In this document: positions 49,348-58,015 of the stretch, one piece after another
How the letters are laid out: every line of letters starts with the position of its first letter
Numbering within the stretch: position 1 is the first letter of the stretch
DNA from: Firmicutes bacterium UBA1422
Lineage (GTDB): Bacteria > Bacillota > Clostridia > Peptostreptococcales > Anaerovoracaceae
Length of the DNA stretch: 64,000 bases
Direction: 5' to 3'
Assembly (NCBI GenBank): GCA_002304835.1
Contig: DBPK01000002.1
Location: forward strand, 1 to 64,000
The notes under the pieces: generated by a model
Seen by the model: only the letters and a program-made list of their open reading frames with translations
The model's database searches: none
What the model was told of the DNA's origin: nothing
Translations under genes and position numbers: made by a program

Positions 49348-49990
49348 CCTTTGCTCCTTTCATCCATCCTCCATCAGAAGGGCAATCTCTGAATCTTATG
49401 ATCTCCATTGCCTCTTTTGCAGATATATATCCTCTCTCTTTTGCTGTTTTGACCAGGGAATCAAGATCGCAGAGACTTATGTTCACCAAGTCATTTTCCT
49501 TTAGTTTTTCTTCGGCCTTTTTCATTCCGTATGTGAATATGCTTACAATCCCCAATACCTTTATTCCCGCCTCTCTCAAAGCCCAGGCAGTATTAACGGC
49601 GGATCCCCCGGTGGAAATGAGGTCCTCCACTATCACCGCTTTCTGCCCGGTTTCTGTTTTGCCCTCTATCCTGGCTGTCCTTCCGTGAGTTTTGGCGGAA
49701 CTCCTCACATATCCCGCCGGAAGATCCAGTATGTGCGCCGCCAGTGCCGCATGGGCTATCCCCGCAGTACTGGTCCCCATTATGATCTGGCATTTGGGGA
49801 AATTCTGTTTAATACACTCTGCCAGAGCATTTTCTATCATTTTTCTGGCTTCCGGAAAAGACAGTATGATCCTGTTGTCACAGTATATGGGACTTTTTAT
49901 ACCGCTGGCCCATATGAACGGCTCTTTCGGTCTCAAAAAAACCGCCCCGATAGAAAGCAGCTCTTCTGCGATTTTCTCCATTTTATTCAT
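49340..49990 (-). CDS. pyrE: Orotate phosphoribosyltransferase
   Basis: A 216-residue PyrE that makes orotidine monophosphate. The PRPP-binding motif is [14 protein letters not shown] (about residues 118-131), and an N-terminal substrate region [14 protein letters not shown] is visible. Overlaps pyrF by eight bases at its start. Normal length. Confidence 0.96.
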   Translation of the reverse strand: MNKMEKIAEELLSIGAVFLRPKEPFIWASGIKSPIYCDNRIILSFPEARKMIENALAECIKQNFPKCQIIMGTSTAGIAHAALAAHILDLPAGYVRSSAKTHGRTARIEGKTETGQKAVIVEDLISTGGSAVNTAWALREAGIKVLGIVSIFTYGMKKAEEKLKENDLVNISLCDLDSLVKTAKERGYISAKEAMEIIRFRDCPSDGGWMKGAKDE

Positions 49991-50711
49991 CCCCTTTCCT
50001 TATTTTCATTCTCTGTCCCTTTTCAAATTCTTCTATACATCTTTTATATGCCTTCACCGGGTCTTCTGCTTTGGTTACGGCTCTTCCAACAACTATGTGA
50101 TCCGCACCTGCTTTTCCCGCATCGATGGGGGATGATACTCTTTTCTGATCATCTGCTTTGGTATCGTAAAAACGTATCCCCGGGCTCACCGTGAGAAAAT
50201 CGGTTCCGCATTCTCTGTGTATCCTCTCTGCCTCCCAAACAGAACAGACTACTCCGCTAAGTCCCGCATTTTTTGCAGCTATGGCATAGTGGATCACCGT
50301 ATCTTCCATTGATGCATTTATAAGAAGATCTTCTTTCAGCATCCTCATTCCGGTCGAAGTCAGCTGGGTAACAGCTATGACTTTTGGCATCCCGAAAGGT
50401 CCCGAAGAAAACCCTCCCATGGCCGCTTCCATCATTTCCCTGCCGCCTGCCGCATGGATACTGCACATGTCTATATCAAGTTTTGCCAGGGCTTCTGCCG
50501 CTTTTCCCACGGTATTGGGTATGTCGTGAAGCTTTAGATCCAAAAAAACTCTGTGCCCTCTTTTCTTTATTTCTCTCACTATATCCGGCCCCTCAGAATA
50601 AAAAAGCTGCATGCCTATTTTTACATATGGCTTTTCTTCTCTGAATCTGTCAAGAAAAAGCAATGCTTCTTCTCCCCGCATATCAAGTGCTGTTATTACT
50701 GTTTTTTCCAT
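49983..50711 (-). CDS. pyrF: Orotidine 5'-phosphate decarboxylase
   Basis: A 242-residue TIM-barrel decarboxylase forming UMP. The catalytic lysine/aspartate motif is LDLKLHDIPNTV (about residues 58-69), and TVSPGIRF and VVGRAVTKAEDPV form the phosphate site. The start at 50711 is MEKTVITALD, which fits the family; the frame open to 50798 has no site. Overlaps the end of pyrD by 16 bases. Confidence 0.95.
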   Translation of the reverse strand: MEKTVITALDMRGEEALLFLDRFREEKPYVKIGMQLFYSEGPDIVREIKKRGHRVFLDLKLHDIPNTVGKAAEALAKLDIDMCSIHAAGGREMMEAAMGGFSSGPFGMPKVIAVTQLTSTGMRMLKEDLLINASMEDTVIHYAIAAKNAGLSGVVCSVWEAERIHRECGTDFLTVSPGIRFYDTKADDQKRVSSPIDAGKAGADHIVVGRAVTKAEDPVKAYKRCIEEFEKGQRMKIRKGDE

Positions 50712-51616
50712 GCTGCACCTCTTATTCCATCCAGATCGTCTATCCCCGATCTTTCCATCAGCGCCGGCAGTTCCTCTATGATTTTCCTGCATACCCATGG
50801 ATCGATCAGATTGGCCGTGCCTATCTGGACCGCATGGGCCCCGGCCATTATCATTTCCAGAACTTCCGATGCTCTGCTTATTCCCCCTATTCCCATTACC
50901 GGTATGTTCACAGCTTTTGCCGTATCGTGGACCATTTTCAGGGCTATCGGAAATATTGCCGGTCCCGACAAACCGCCGCTTTTATTGGTCAGTACCGGTT
51001 TTCTTTTTTTGATATCCACCCTCATTCCGGCAAGCGTATTTATCAGACTGAGTCCGTCCGCTCCTGCTTTTTCGCAGGCCTTTGCTATGGCCGCTATATC
51101 CGTCACATTGGGACTGAGCTTCATATAAACGGGTTTTTTTGAAACTGCTTTAACGGCTTTGGTCACTTCTCCGGCTGCCTCAGGGGATGTTCCGAAAGCC
51201 ATGCCCCCTCCGGATACATTGGGGCAACTGATATTGACTTCTATGATCCCCACCTTATCCGACCTGCTTATTTTTTCAGCACAAAGGGCATATTCTTCAA
51301 TGCTGAAGCCGCAAACATTGGCTATTACCTTTTTAGTGAAGACCTCTGATAATGCAGGGATTTCCTCATCTGTCACAGCATCGACTCCCGGGTTTTGAAG
51401 ACCGATGGAATTGAGCATTCCTCTTTCACATTCAGCGATCCTGGGACCCTCATTTCCGTATCTTCGCTTCATGGTTGTTCCTTTTAATGCTATGGAACCC
51501 AGTATATTTATGTCGTAAAGCTCAGCAAATTCTCTGCCGTAACCGAAAGTGCCGCTGGCGGGTATGATGGGATTTTCCAGCATAAGCCCGCTTATGTAAA
51601 CTTCTGTATTTACCAT
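50696..51616 (-). CDS. pyrD: Dihydroorotate dehydrogenase, class 1B catalytic subunit
   Basis: A 306-residue PyrD-B subunit with FMN sites. The catalytic cysteine is in EVNISCPNVSGGGMAFG (about residues 124-140), the hallmark of class 1 enzymes. With adjacent PyrK it forms the NAD-linked heterotetramer used by anaerobic Firmicutes. Start 51616 is preferred because MVNTEVYISGL matches family N-termini and has a GAGAGGAAA site. Confidence 0.95.
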   Translation of the reverse strand: MVNTEVYISGLMLENPIIPASGTFGYGREFAELYDINILGSIALKGTTMKRRYGNEGPRIAECERGMLNSIGLQNPGVDAVTDEEIPALSEVFTKKVIANVCGFSIEEYALCAEKISRSDKVGIIEVNISCPNVSGGGMAFGTSPEAAGEVTKAVKAVSKKPVYMKLSPNVTDIAAIAKACEKAGADGLSLINTLAGMRVDIKKRKPVLTNKSGGLSGPAIFPIALKMVHDTAKAVNIPVMGIGGISRASEVLEMIMAGAHAVQIGTANLIDPWVCRKIIEELPALMERSGIDDLDGIRGAAWKKQ

Positions 51617-52353
51617 AATATTTCCTCTCTTTTCAGTATGGGGCCTTCTCTGCATATCCTTTTGCTTCCTCCGGTGGTTTTGCATGAGCAGCCCATACAT
51701 GCTCCGAAACCGCAGCCCATTCTGGACTCAAATCCGAATTGTCCTCCCGCTGATTTTTCCCAGACAGCCTTAAGCATTGAGGTGGGCCCGCAGGCAAAAA
51801 CATATTCATCTCCCGACATAATATCCGTCACCAGGCCCTTTTCACCCAGGCTTCCGTCTTCAGTCACCACTGTCACATCAGAAGCAATATCCCTGAAATT
51901 TTCCTCATAAAAAACTTCATCTTTACTGCCGAAGCCCAAAATCACTTTCGGTTTTATTCCTTTTTTCAGCATTTCCTTGGCGAGTCCGTAAAGGGGTGCC
52001 GTTCCGGTGCCGCCTCCGGCTATGAGAAGACTGCTGCTTTTACGGAGGAGTAGACTGCAGCAATCTTCCATATCATAACCATTGCCGAGCGGACATAGTA
52101 CGCTCAGCTTTTCCCCAACGGCCATGCTGCTCATGGCCTCCGTCCCACCACCTGCGATCTTATAAACTATGCATATGTATTCCCTTGTCCGGTAGCAAAT
52201 GGAAAACGGTCTCTTAAGAAAGAAGCCCTTTACTTCCAAATTTATGAACTGCCCGGGTCTTTTTATTTCTCCGGTGTTTCCCATAAGCTTCATTTCATAG
52301 GTGTTTTTTGCTATCAGTCTGTTTTCTATCACTTCATAGTCCTGCTGTTTCAT
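51610..52353 (-). CDS. pyrK: Dihydroorotate dehydrogenase electron-transfer subunit
   Basis: A 247-residue FAD and [2Fe-2S] protein that carries electrons from PyrD to NAD+. FAD-binding RPFSICYR, NAD-domain GGGTGTAPLYGLAKE, and the C-terminal cluster ligands in GCGFGACMGCSC followed by a cysteine in RICREG are visible. Start 52353 follows an A/G-rich GGAGAAG. Overlaps pyrD by seven bases and pyrC by about 20. Confidence 0.95.
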   Translation of the reverse strand: MKQQDYEVIENRLIAKNTYEMKLMGNTGEIKRPGQFINLEVKGFFLKRPFSICYRTREYICIVYKIAGGGTEAMSSMAVGEKLSVLCPLGNGYDMEDCCSLLLRKSSSLLIAGGGTGTAPLYGLAKEMLKKGIKPKVILGFGSKDEVFYEENFRDIASDVTVVTEDGSLGEKGLVTDIMSGDEYVFACGPTSMLKAVWEKSAGGQFGFESRMGCGFGACMGCSCKTTGGSKRICREGPILKREEILW

Positions 52354-53686
52354 TTTTTTTCTTCTCCTCTGCTTCAAATACCAAATTGCCGTCCAGGAAA
52401 GTCATTACATTCACTCCCCTTACTTCCATGCCCTCAAAGGGAGTGCTTTTGCCCTTGGAAATAAATTTTTCGGAAGATATTATATGAGGTGTTTTGGCAT
52501 CCAGAACTGCCAGATCTGCCAGCGTACCTTCCTTTATGTAAGGACTTTTTTTGTCTTCAGATCTGAATCTTTTGCAAGGTGCTTCAGTCATCATTTTTAC
52601 AAGCCTTTCAAGGGTCACTATCCCGGGCAGCACCAACCCGGTATAAAGAACGGGAAAAGCCGTCTCTATGCCCGAAACTCCCGGAAGGCTTCCCGCCATT
52701 CCACCTGCCTTTTCTTTGAAGCTGTGGGGAGCATGATCGGTGGCAATGATCTCAATCGTCCCATCTAATATGCCTTCAATAAGAGCTTCCCTGTCCTTGG
52801 CTGAACGCAAAGGCGGTTCCATGCGGAAGCGGCCTTCATCACAGACATCTTCTTCGGTAAGCAGCAGGTGATGAGGCGTTACTTCACAACTAATATCCGC
52901 CCCGGCCTTTTTCGCCTGCCTTACTATTTCCACGCTCTTTGCCGTTGATACATGGCAAACATGATATCTGCAACCTGTTTTCAGACAAAGCTCTGCATCA
53001 CGCCTTACCTGGGTCCATTCCGCTCCGGGATCTCCCCGGGAGAAGTTCTCATCTTCACAATGGGAGGCTATGATCCTGTTCAGTCTTTTTGCCTCCTTCA
53101 TGGCAGCTTCCATAAGTTCATAAGACCGGACACCTTTCCCATCATCACTGTAGGCTGCCACATGATCCTTCATCTCTTCCATCTTTGAAAGTCCTGTTCC
53201 CCGGGAAATCCTGCCGTAAGGTATGACATTGATCGCGGCATCCTTTTTTATGATGTCAAGCTGCTTCTTCAGGCTTTCCATATCCTGGGGGGGAGGAAAA
53301 ACATTGGGCATGGTGCACACTGTTGTATATCCCCCTGCTGCTGCTGCGGCAGAACCGGTCTTTATGGTCTCCTTGTATCCCTGTCCGGGCTGTCTTAAAT
53401 GAACATGTACATCGGTCATTCCGGGTATAAGAAAAGAGTTATCACAATGGATAACTCTTCCGTTAAAATCTTTATGATATTTTGTGTCTTCACTGCCTGA
53501 AACATTTGATGAGTCTGAAATAATGGCCTGCCCCGAACAATCTGTCGGGTTTGAAGGAAACACCGGATCTGAAACCCCTTCCCTTAAAGGAAAGATGTAA
53601 ATGACCCTTCCCCGGTCTATCATTATGTCTCTTCTTTCGAATCCCCCGGCTGTCAGTATGGTGCCTCCTTTTAGCAATATCCGCAT
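52334..53686 (-). CDS. pyrC: Dihydroorotase with N-terminal insertion
   Basis: A 450-residue class I dihydroorotase. Metal site DVHVHLRQPGQGYKETI (about residues 88-104), catalytic ATDHAPHS near 318. Between the first beta strands and the metal site is an extra serine- and aspartate-rich stretch (about residues 34-72), longer than usual for this family (about 425 residues). It may be a lineage insertion. First gene of the pyr operon, start 53686 after AGAGGA. Confidence 0.94.
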   Translation of the reverse strand: MRILLKGGTILTAGGFERRDIMIDRGRVIYIFPLREGVSDPVFPSNPTDCSGQAIISDSSNVSGSEDTKYHKDFNGRVIHCDNSFLIPGMTDVHVHLRQPGQGYKETIKTGSAAAAAGGYTTVCTMPNVFPPPQDMESLKKQLDIIKKDAAINVIPYGRISRGTGLSKMEEMKDHVAAYSDDGKGVRSYELMEAAMKEAKRLNRIIASHCEDENFSRGDPGAEWTQVRRDAELCLKTGCRYHVCHVSTAKSVEIVRQAKKAGADISCEVTPHHLLLTEEDVCDEGRFRMEPPLRSAKDREALIEGILDGTIEIIATDHAPHSFKEKAGGMAGSLPGVSGIETAFPVLYTGLVLPGIVTLERLVKMMTEAPCKRFRSEDKKSPYIKEGTLADLAVLDAKTPHIISSEKFISKGKSTPFEGMEVRGVNVMTFLDGNLVFEAEEKKKNETAGL

Positions 53687-53721
53687 TTCGCTTGTCCTCT
53701 GCTTTTTCACAAATTTTTAGT

Positions 53722-53750
53722 AGAATATCACACCTTTCTCCACTTGTCAA
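53722..53750 (-). promoter_or_regulatory. Promoter of the pyr operon
   Basis: Minus strand TTGACA (53750-53745), 17 bases, TATTCT (53727-53722). Transcription should start about 30 bases before pyrC, leaving no room for a PyrR attenuator; control, if any, must act otherwise, for example start-site selection. Confidence 0.7.
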
Positions 53751-53783
53751 TAAAAGTTTTCCACTTAGCCTGCAATTTTTTTA

Positions 53784-53812
53784 TTGACAGAGAAAAAATT
53801 CAATGTTATGAT
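53784..53812 (+). promoter_or_regulatory. Promoter of the T-box/trpB2 transcript
   Basis: TTGACA (53784-53789), 17 bases, TATGAT (53807-53812), upstream of the T-box leader and divergent from the pyr promoter. Confidence 0.8.
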
Positions 53813-53818
53813 ACTTTA

Positions 53819-54088
53819 AACCGTTGAAGAAGTGTGAGTAGGTTTGCAGGATACCGACAAAGAGAGTTGCGGGCGGTGAGATCGCAGCACGGAGAATCGG
53901 ACCGAATGGGCTTTTGAGGGCTAGCCGAATCAAGTAGGTAAGACGGAGTAGGACCTTCGTAAACAAAGCCGGTATGTGATTGCATACGCCGAGTGGACGC
54001 AAATAAGCGTCAAGTTGGGTGGCACCACGGGTGAAATAATTCTCCTGTCCCAGCAGTTATTCTATTAAACTGCGGAACAGGAGTTTTT
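53819..54088 (+). ncRNA. Tryptophan T-box leader
   Basis: A 270-base leader with T-box hallmarks: the AGAGA bulge region near 53868, the conserved T-box core TTGGGTGGCACCACGGG (54015-54031) and a terminator CTCCTGT...ACAGGAG with T5 (54042-54088). The 5' specifier region contains GAATGG (53905-53910), giving a candidate UGG codon at 53907-53909. The UGGC bulge fits a tRNA with discriminator G, as in bacterial tRNA-Trp. Uncharged tRNA-Trp should allow readthrough into trpB2. Confidence 0.88.
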
Positions 54089-54121
54089 ATATTGTTCCGC
54101 AAAGGAAAGGATGGTAAAACC

Positions 54122-55492
54122 ATGAAAAAAGAAATACCTTACAAAATCTATCTGACCGAAGAAGAGCTGCCAAAGACATGGTACAATATGCGCGCCGATA
54201 TGAAAAACAAACCGGCGCCCCTTCTAAATCCCGGAACACATGAGGTCATGGGCTTTAATGACCTTACACCTGTCTTTTGTGATGAGCTTGTCAAACAGGA
54301 GCTGGATGACGATACTGCCTATTTTGACATACCCGAAGAAATACATAACTTCTATAAGATGTATCGTCCCTCTCCCCTTATAAGAGCCTATTGCCTGGAA
54401 GAAAAACTGAAGACTCCGGCAAAAATTTATTACAAGTTTGAAGGCAACAATACATCGGGCAGTCATAAACTGAACTCAGCCATTGCCCAGGCCTATTACG
54501 CCAAAACCCAGGGTCTTAAAGGACTCACCACAGAAACCGGAGCCGGGCAATGGGGTACCGCCCTGGCCATGGCATGCGCATACTTCGAGCTGGATTGCAA
54601 GATCTATATGGTAAAAGTCAGCTATGAGCAGAAACCTTTCCGTCGTGAGGTTATGCGTACTTACGGGGCAAGCGTAACGCCATCGCCTTCTGATACCACG
54701 CAAGTGGGCCACAAAATACTCGATGAATTTCCGGGCACCGGAGGTTCACTGGGATGCGCTATTTCCGAGGCAGTTGAAGTTGCCGTATCAAGTGACGGAT
54801 ACCGCTATGTGCTGGGCAGCGTTTTAAATCAGGTACTTCTCCATCAAAGCATCATAGGTCTTGAATGCAAGGCTGCTCTTGATAAATACGACATCAAGCC
54901 GGATATGATCATAGGATGTGCCGGAGGCGGTTCCAATCTGGGCGGACTGATGGCACCATTTATGGGTGAAAAGCTCAGGGGAGAAGCGGATTATCAGATC
55001 ATAGCCGTTGAGCCTGCATCATGTCCCAGCTTTACCATAGGCAAATTTGCCTATGACTTTTGTGATACCGGCAAGGTTTGTCCTCTTGCCAAGATGTACA
55101 CTCTGGGAAGCGGCTTCATGCCATCTCCCATCCATGCCGGGGGTCTCAGATACCACGGTATGAGCAGCATTCTTTCTCAGCTTTATGATGACGGTCTTAT
55201 GGAAGCCCGCTCAGTGGCACAGACTGATGTTTTTGAAGCCGCAAAACAATTTATCCGTTACGAAGGGATCCTGCCTGCACCCGAAAGCAGCCATGCTCTC
55301 CTTGTTGCCGTTGATGAAGCCCTAAAATGCAAAGAGACCGGCGAAGAAAAAACCATCCTGTTTGGTTTGACCGGCACCGGATACTTCGATATGAAAGCTT
55401 ATGAACAATTCAACGACGGTAAGATGACCGACTATATCCCCACAGATGAAGAACTTGCCAAGGGTTTTGATACCCTGCCCAAGTTCGACTGA
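54122..55492 (+). CDS. trpB: TrpB2-type tryptophan synthase beta chain
   Basis: A 456-residue PLP enzyme of the TrpB2 branch, longer than classical TrpB (about 400). The PLP lysine motif is SGSHKLNSA (about residue 115), with the phosphate-binding loop CAGGGSNLGGL near residue 270. It condenses serine and indole to tryptophan. No trpA is next to it, which fits use of free indole or a distant alpha chain. Controlled by the tryptophan T-box. Start 54122 is MKKEIPYKI with GGAAAGGA upstream. Confidence 0.93.
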   Translation: MKKEIPYKIYLTEEELPKTWYNMRADMKNKPAPLLNPGTHEVMGFNDLTPVFCDELVKQELDDDTAYFDIPEEIHNFYKMYRPSPLIRAYCLEEKLKTPAKIYYKFEGNNTSGSHKLNSAIAQAYYAKTQGLKGLTTETGAGQWGTALAMACAYFELDCKIYMVKVSYEQKPFRREVMRTYGASVTPSPSDTTQVGHKILDEFPGTGGSLGCAISEAVEVAVSSDGYRYVLGSVLNQVLLHQSIIGLECKAALDKYDIKPDMIIGCAGGGSNLGGLMAPFMGEKLRGEADYQIIAVEPASCPSFTIGKFAYDFCDTGKVCPLAKMYTLGSGFMPSPIHAGGLRYHGMSSILSQLYDDGLMEARSVAQTDVFEAAKQFIRYEGILPAPESSHALLVAVDEALKCKETGEEKTILFGLTGTGYFDMKAYEQFNDGKMTDYIPTDEELAKGFDTLPKFD

Positions 55493-55512
55493 AGCTTGAC
55501 ATGAACTCTAAA

Positions 55513-55556
55513 AACCCATTAAACACTTGGCTTTCAAGGTTTAATGGGTTTTTTCT
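55513..55556. terminator. Terminator after trpB
   Basis: Stem AACCCATTAAAC / GTTTAATGGGTT with an inner CTTG/CAAG and T6. It ends trpB. Confidence 0.9.
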
Positions 55557-55564
55557 TTTGTGGA

Positions 55565-56263
55565 TCAACGGTTCTTTATCCAGCCATGATCTATGTAGTG
55601 CTTATTGTCAAGACTCGGCTGGGCTTCGGATTTCAACACCATTTTGTGCTGTATTTTTGTAAAGATAAATAATATATAAGGTTTCAGACTCATATGTTTA
55701 TAAGGTTTAAGGCTCTTGACTTTGCCTGCAAGTTTTACCATCTTGCTTTCAAGCATCTTCCTATGCTTTTTTGTCATTTCATCAACGAAAATATCTCCCA
55801 TCATGCCTGCTCCGCATGAACATATTCTTGAAACTCCCATCCAACTAAGACTTGTTTTTACATCTTTTTGGGCGGATCCATTGGGCGCTCCTACACTGTT
55901 TGTTATTATTACTGCCGTCTTGGTAAAAATCTCCGGCTCAGGCCGGTGTACCAGCCAATGCACGCACATGTGATCAAGCAGAGATTTTATTGATGCCGGT
56001 GCCCTAAGGGCATAGACCGGGTATGCGAATACCAGAAGATCCGCATCCATAATAGCGCTCCAAATCGGTACGGTTCGTGAAGCATGGGGACATTTTTCCT
56101 CTCCATGCAAAAAGCAGGTTTTGCATCCCACACAAAAGGGCGGTATATCCTTTGGATAAAACTGGGTCACCTCATTATCTTCAGAGAAATGTTTCAAGAA
56201 CTCTTCCTTCATCAGATGAGTTACACCCTTAAAAGGTGTTCCGTTTATTACACATATTTTCAT
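55565..56263 (-). CDS. Flavodoxin-fold NAD(P)H-dependent oxidoreductase
   Basis: A 232-residue NADPH-dependent FMN reductase-like protein. N-terminal strand and loop MKICVINGTPFKG, two conserved cysteines plus C-rich CVGCKTCFLHGEEKCPHA (about residues 44-61), typical of multimeric flavodoxin (WrbA-like) iron-sulfur flavoprotein relatives, and FAYPVYALRAPASIK. A basic C-terminal tail beyond residue 190 (hydrophobic PYILFIFTKIQHKM) may touch the membrane. Start 56263 follows GGGGAGA. Substrate unknown. Confidence 0.82.
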   Translation of the reverse strand: MKICVINGTPFKGVTHLMKEEFLKHFSEDNEVTQFYPKDIPPFCVGCKTCFLHGEEKCPHASRTVPIWSAIMDADLLVFAYPVYALRAPASIKSLLDHMCVHWLVHRPEPEIFTKTAVIITNSVGAPNGSAQKDVKTSLSWMGVSRICSCGAGMMGDIFVDEMTKKHRKMLESKMVKLAGKVKSLKPYKHMSLKPYILFIFTKIQHKMVLKSEAQPSLDNKHYIDHGWIKNR

Positions 56264-56345
56264 GATCGAAAATTCTCCCCACCTATATTCAACCTGTTCT
56301 GCTATAAGCATTTCAGGTATTTTAGTTTATTTGAAACTTTGGAAA

Positions 56346-57980
56346 TCATAGATAATCCAAAAGTCCCGAAACGCCGTAACGCTCATACAGTCCTTTATAT
56401 ATTTTTACTTCATCCTTTATGATATCATCTATGGCTCTCATGCTCAGGAGTTCCACAGGAGCCCGGTCATCGGTCAGACAGTAATCTCCCGCCTTATATG
56501 CCTTCATATCCCGTGACACCCGGTTCATCATATATATCAGCTCCGTTTTTCTGTCCTCTTCCTCTTCCTTTGCCGCAATGTCTGCCTGTATCCCGATATT
56601 TTTGCGCATCACTTCTTTTATACCCTTCGCATTCGAAGCAAAAAGCTCCCGGTTGGTTCCCGCAAGAACATCTACTGTATAGACCTCTCTGAATACATTG
56701 GAAACGGTGTCTGCCAAATACTGGTTGATGTTGCCTTCCTTCTGCCCCCGCATATTCATGTTGAGCACCATGACTCCGTCAGCTGTAAGATGCTTTTTTA
56801 CAAGATCAAAAAACTCTATTGTAGCCATCTGGAAAGGTATGGTGATATCCTGGTAGGCATCCACCATTATAACATCATATTTTCTGTCCGTGGCATTTAA
56901 GTATGCCCGCCCGTCATAGGTGGTCACCGGCACATCTCCCGACAATTCAAAATGCTCCGCGGCCAGCCCGGTGATCTTTTCATCTATTTCCACGCCTTCC
57001 ACGTTTACATTGTCAAAATAGTGCATGCACTGGCTGGCATAAGTCCCTGTGCCCATGCCCAGGATCAGTACATCCAGGTTTTCCTTTTCGCCCACTTTAG
57101 CCATTAAGGGTGCTGCCATGGCATAATCATAATACATGCCTGTCATCCCTTCATCTTTCTTTAATATGGACTGTACCCCGAATAGAACGTTTGTGGAAAG
57201 AATAATGCTGCTTTCCGTTTCTTTGACCTGTAGATAGTTATAAACGGACTCGCCCTCATATTTAAGATCATCTTCCCAGAATGCAAAGCTGTTATTGTGT
57301 CCGAATGTAACGCAAATCAAAAAAACAACAATGCTTACAGCCACGGTCTTTAGCTTTGCCCTTGTACTAAAGAAATATATCAGTGCCAGGGCAAGAAGTA
57401 TCCCGGCAAAAATCAAAAATGTTATGGAAGTACCCACCGCCGGTATGGTGACGAATGTGGGCAGGAATGTGCCGATTATGCTTCCTACAGTATTATATGC
57501 GCAGAGGGCACCCACGATCCTTCCGTTGTCATCCAGGCTGTCTGTCGTGTATTTCACCAAAGAGGGTGTCACTGTGCCCAAGAGAAAAAGGGGGAATACG
57601 AAAATAACCATGCAGGCTACGAAGGCGGCAATTATAAGAAAGTTGTTGCTGATGGAAAAGATCAGTGCCCCCGATATGGCCAAAATAACGTATTTGCCCA
57701 GCACAGGTATCCCTGCTATCCAAAGAGCCGCAAATATCATTCTTTTGTAAAGCCTGTCCGGATCGGGATCTTTGTCGGCACTGCGGCCGCCGTAAATGTT
57801 CCCCAGGGCCATGGCGATCATGATGGTGCCGATGATAATGGTCCACACGATTTGTGATGAACTGAAGTAGGGAGCCAAAAGGCGACTGGCACCCAGTTCC
57901 ACCGCCATAATGGACATTCCGGCGAAAAATTCCGTCAGATAAAGATATGCCTTGTTCCTCAGGATCGGTTTTTCTTTCAT
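56346..57980 (-). CDS. Membrane-fused spermidine synthase-like protein
   Basis: A 544-residue fusion. About seven to eight membrane helices fill residues 10-230 in an MFS-like arrangement (MAVELGASRLLAPYFSSSQ at the start). A spermidine/spermine synthase fold follows: LDVLILGMGTGTYASQCMHYF, VEGVEIDEKI, TTYDGRAYLN and VIMVDAY. Such fused proteins are widespread; whether they make polyamines is unproven, and other aminopropyl or methyl transfers are possible. The gene stands alone among minus-strand genes. Confidence 0.85.
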   Translation of the reverse strand: MKEKPILRNKAYLYLTEFFAGMSIMAVELGASRLLAPYFSSSQIVWTIIIGTIMIAMALGNIYGGRSADKDPDPDRLYKRMIFAALWIAGIPVLGKYVILAISGALIFSISNNFLIIAAFVACMVIFVFPLFLLGTVTPSLVKYTTDSLDDNGRIVGALCAYNTVGSIIGTFLPTFVTIPAVGTSITFLIFAGILLALALIYFFSTRAKLKTVAVSIVVFLICVTFGHNNSFAFWEDDLKYEGESVYNYLQVKETESSIILSTNVLFGVQSILKKDEGMTGMYYDYAMAAPLMAKVGEKENLDVLILGMGTGTYASQCMHYFDNVNVEGVEIDEKITGLAAEHFELSGDVPVTTYDGRAYLNATDRKYDVIMVDAYQDITIPFQMATIEFFDLVKKHLTADGVMVLNMNMRGQKEGNINQYLADTVSNVFREVYTVDVLAGTNRELFASNAKGIKEVMRKNIGIQADIAAKEEEEDRKTELIYMMNRVSRDMKAYKAGDYCLTDDRAPVELLSMRAIDDIIKDEVKIYKGLYERYGVSGLLDYL

Positions 57981-58015
57981 TTATGCCTCACGATCAAGAT
58001 CTTTTATAATAAATT

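Noticed and set aside
53687..53760. PyrR attenuator ahead of pyrC
   Set aside because: The promoter lies only about 30 bases from the start codon, too close for the PyrR-binding leader and terminator.
53781..54002. Minus-strand frame across the T-box
   Set aside because: The region is fully explained by the T-box RNA and its promoter.
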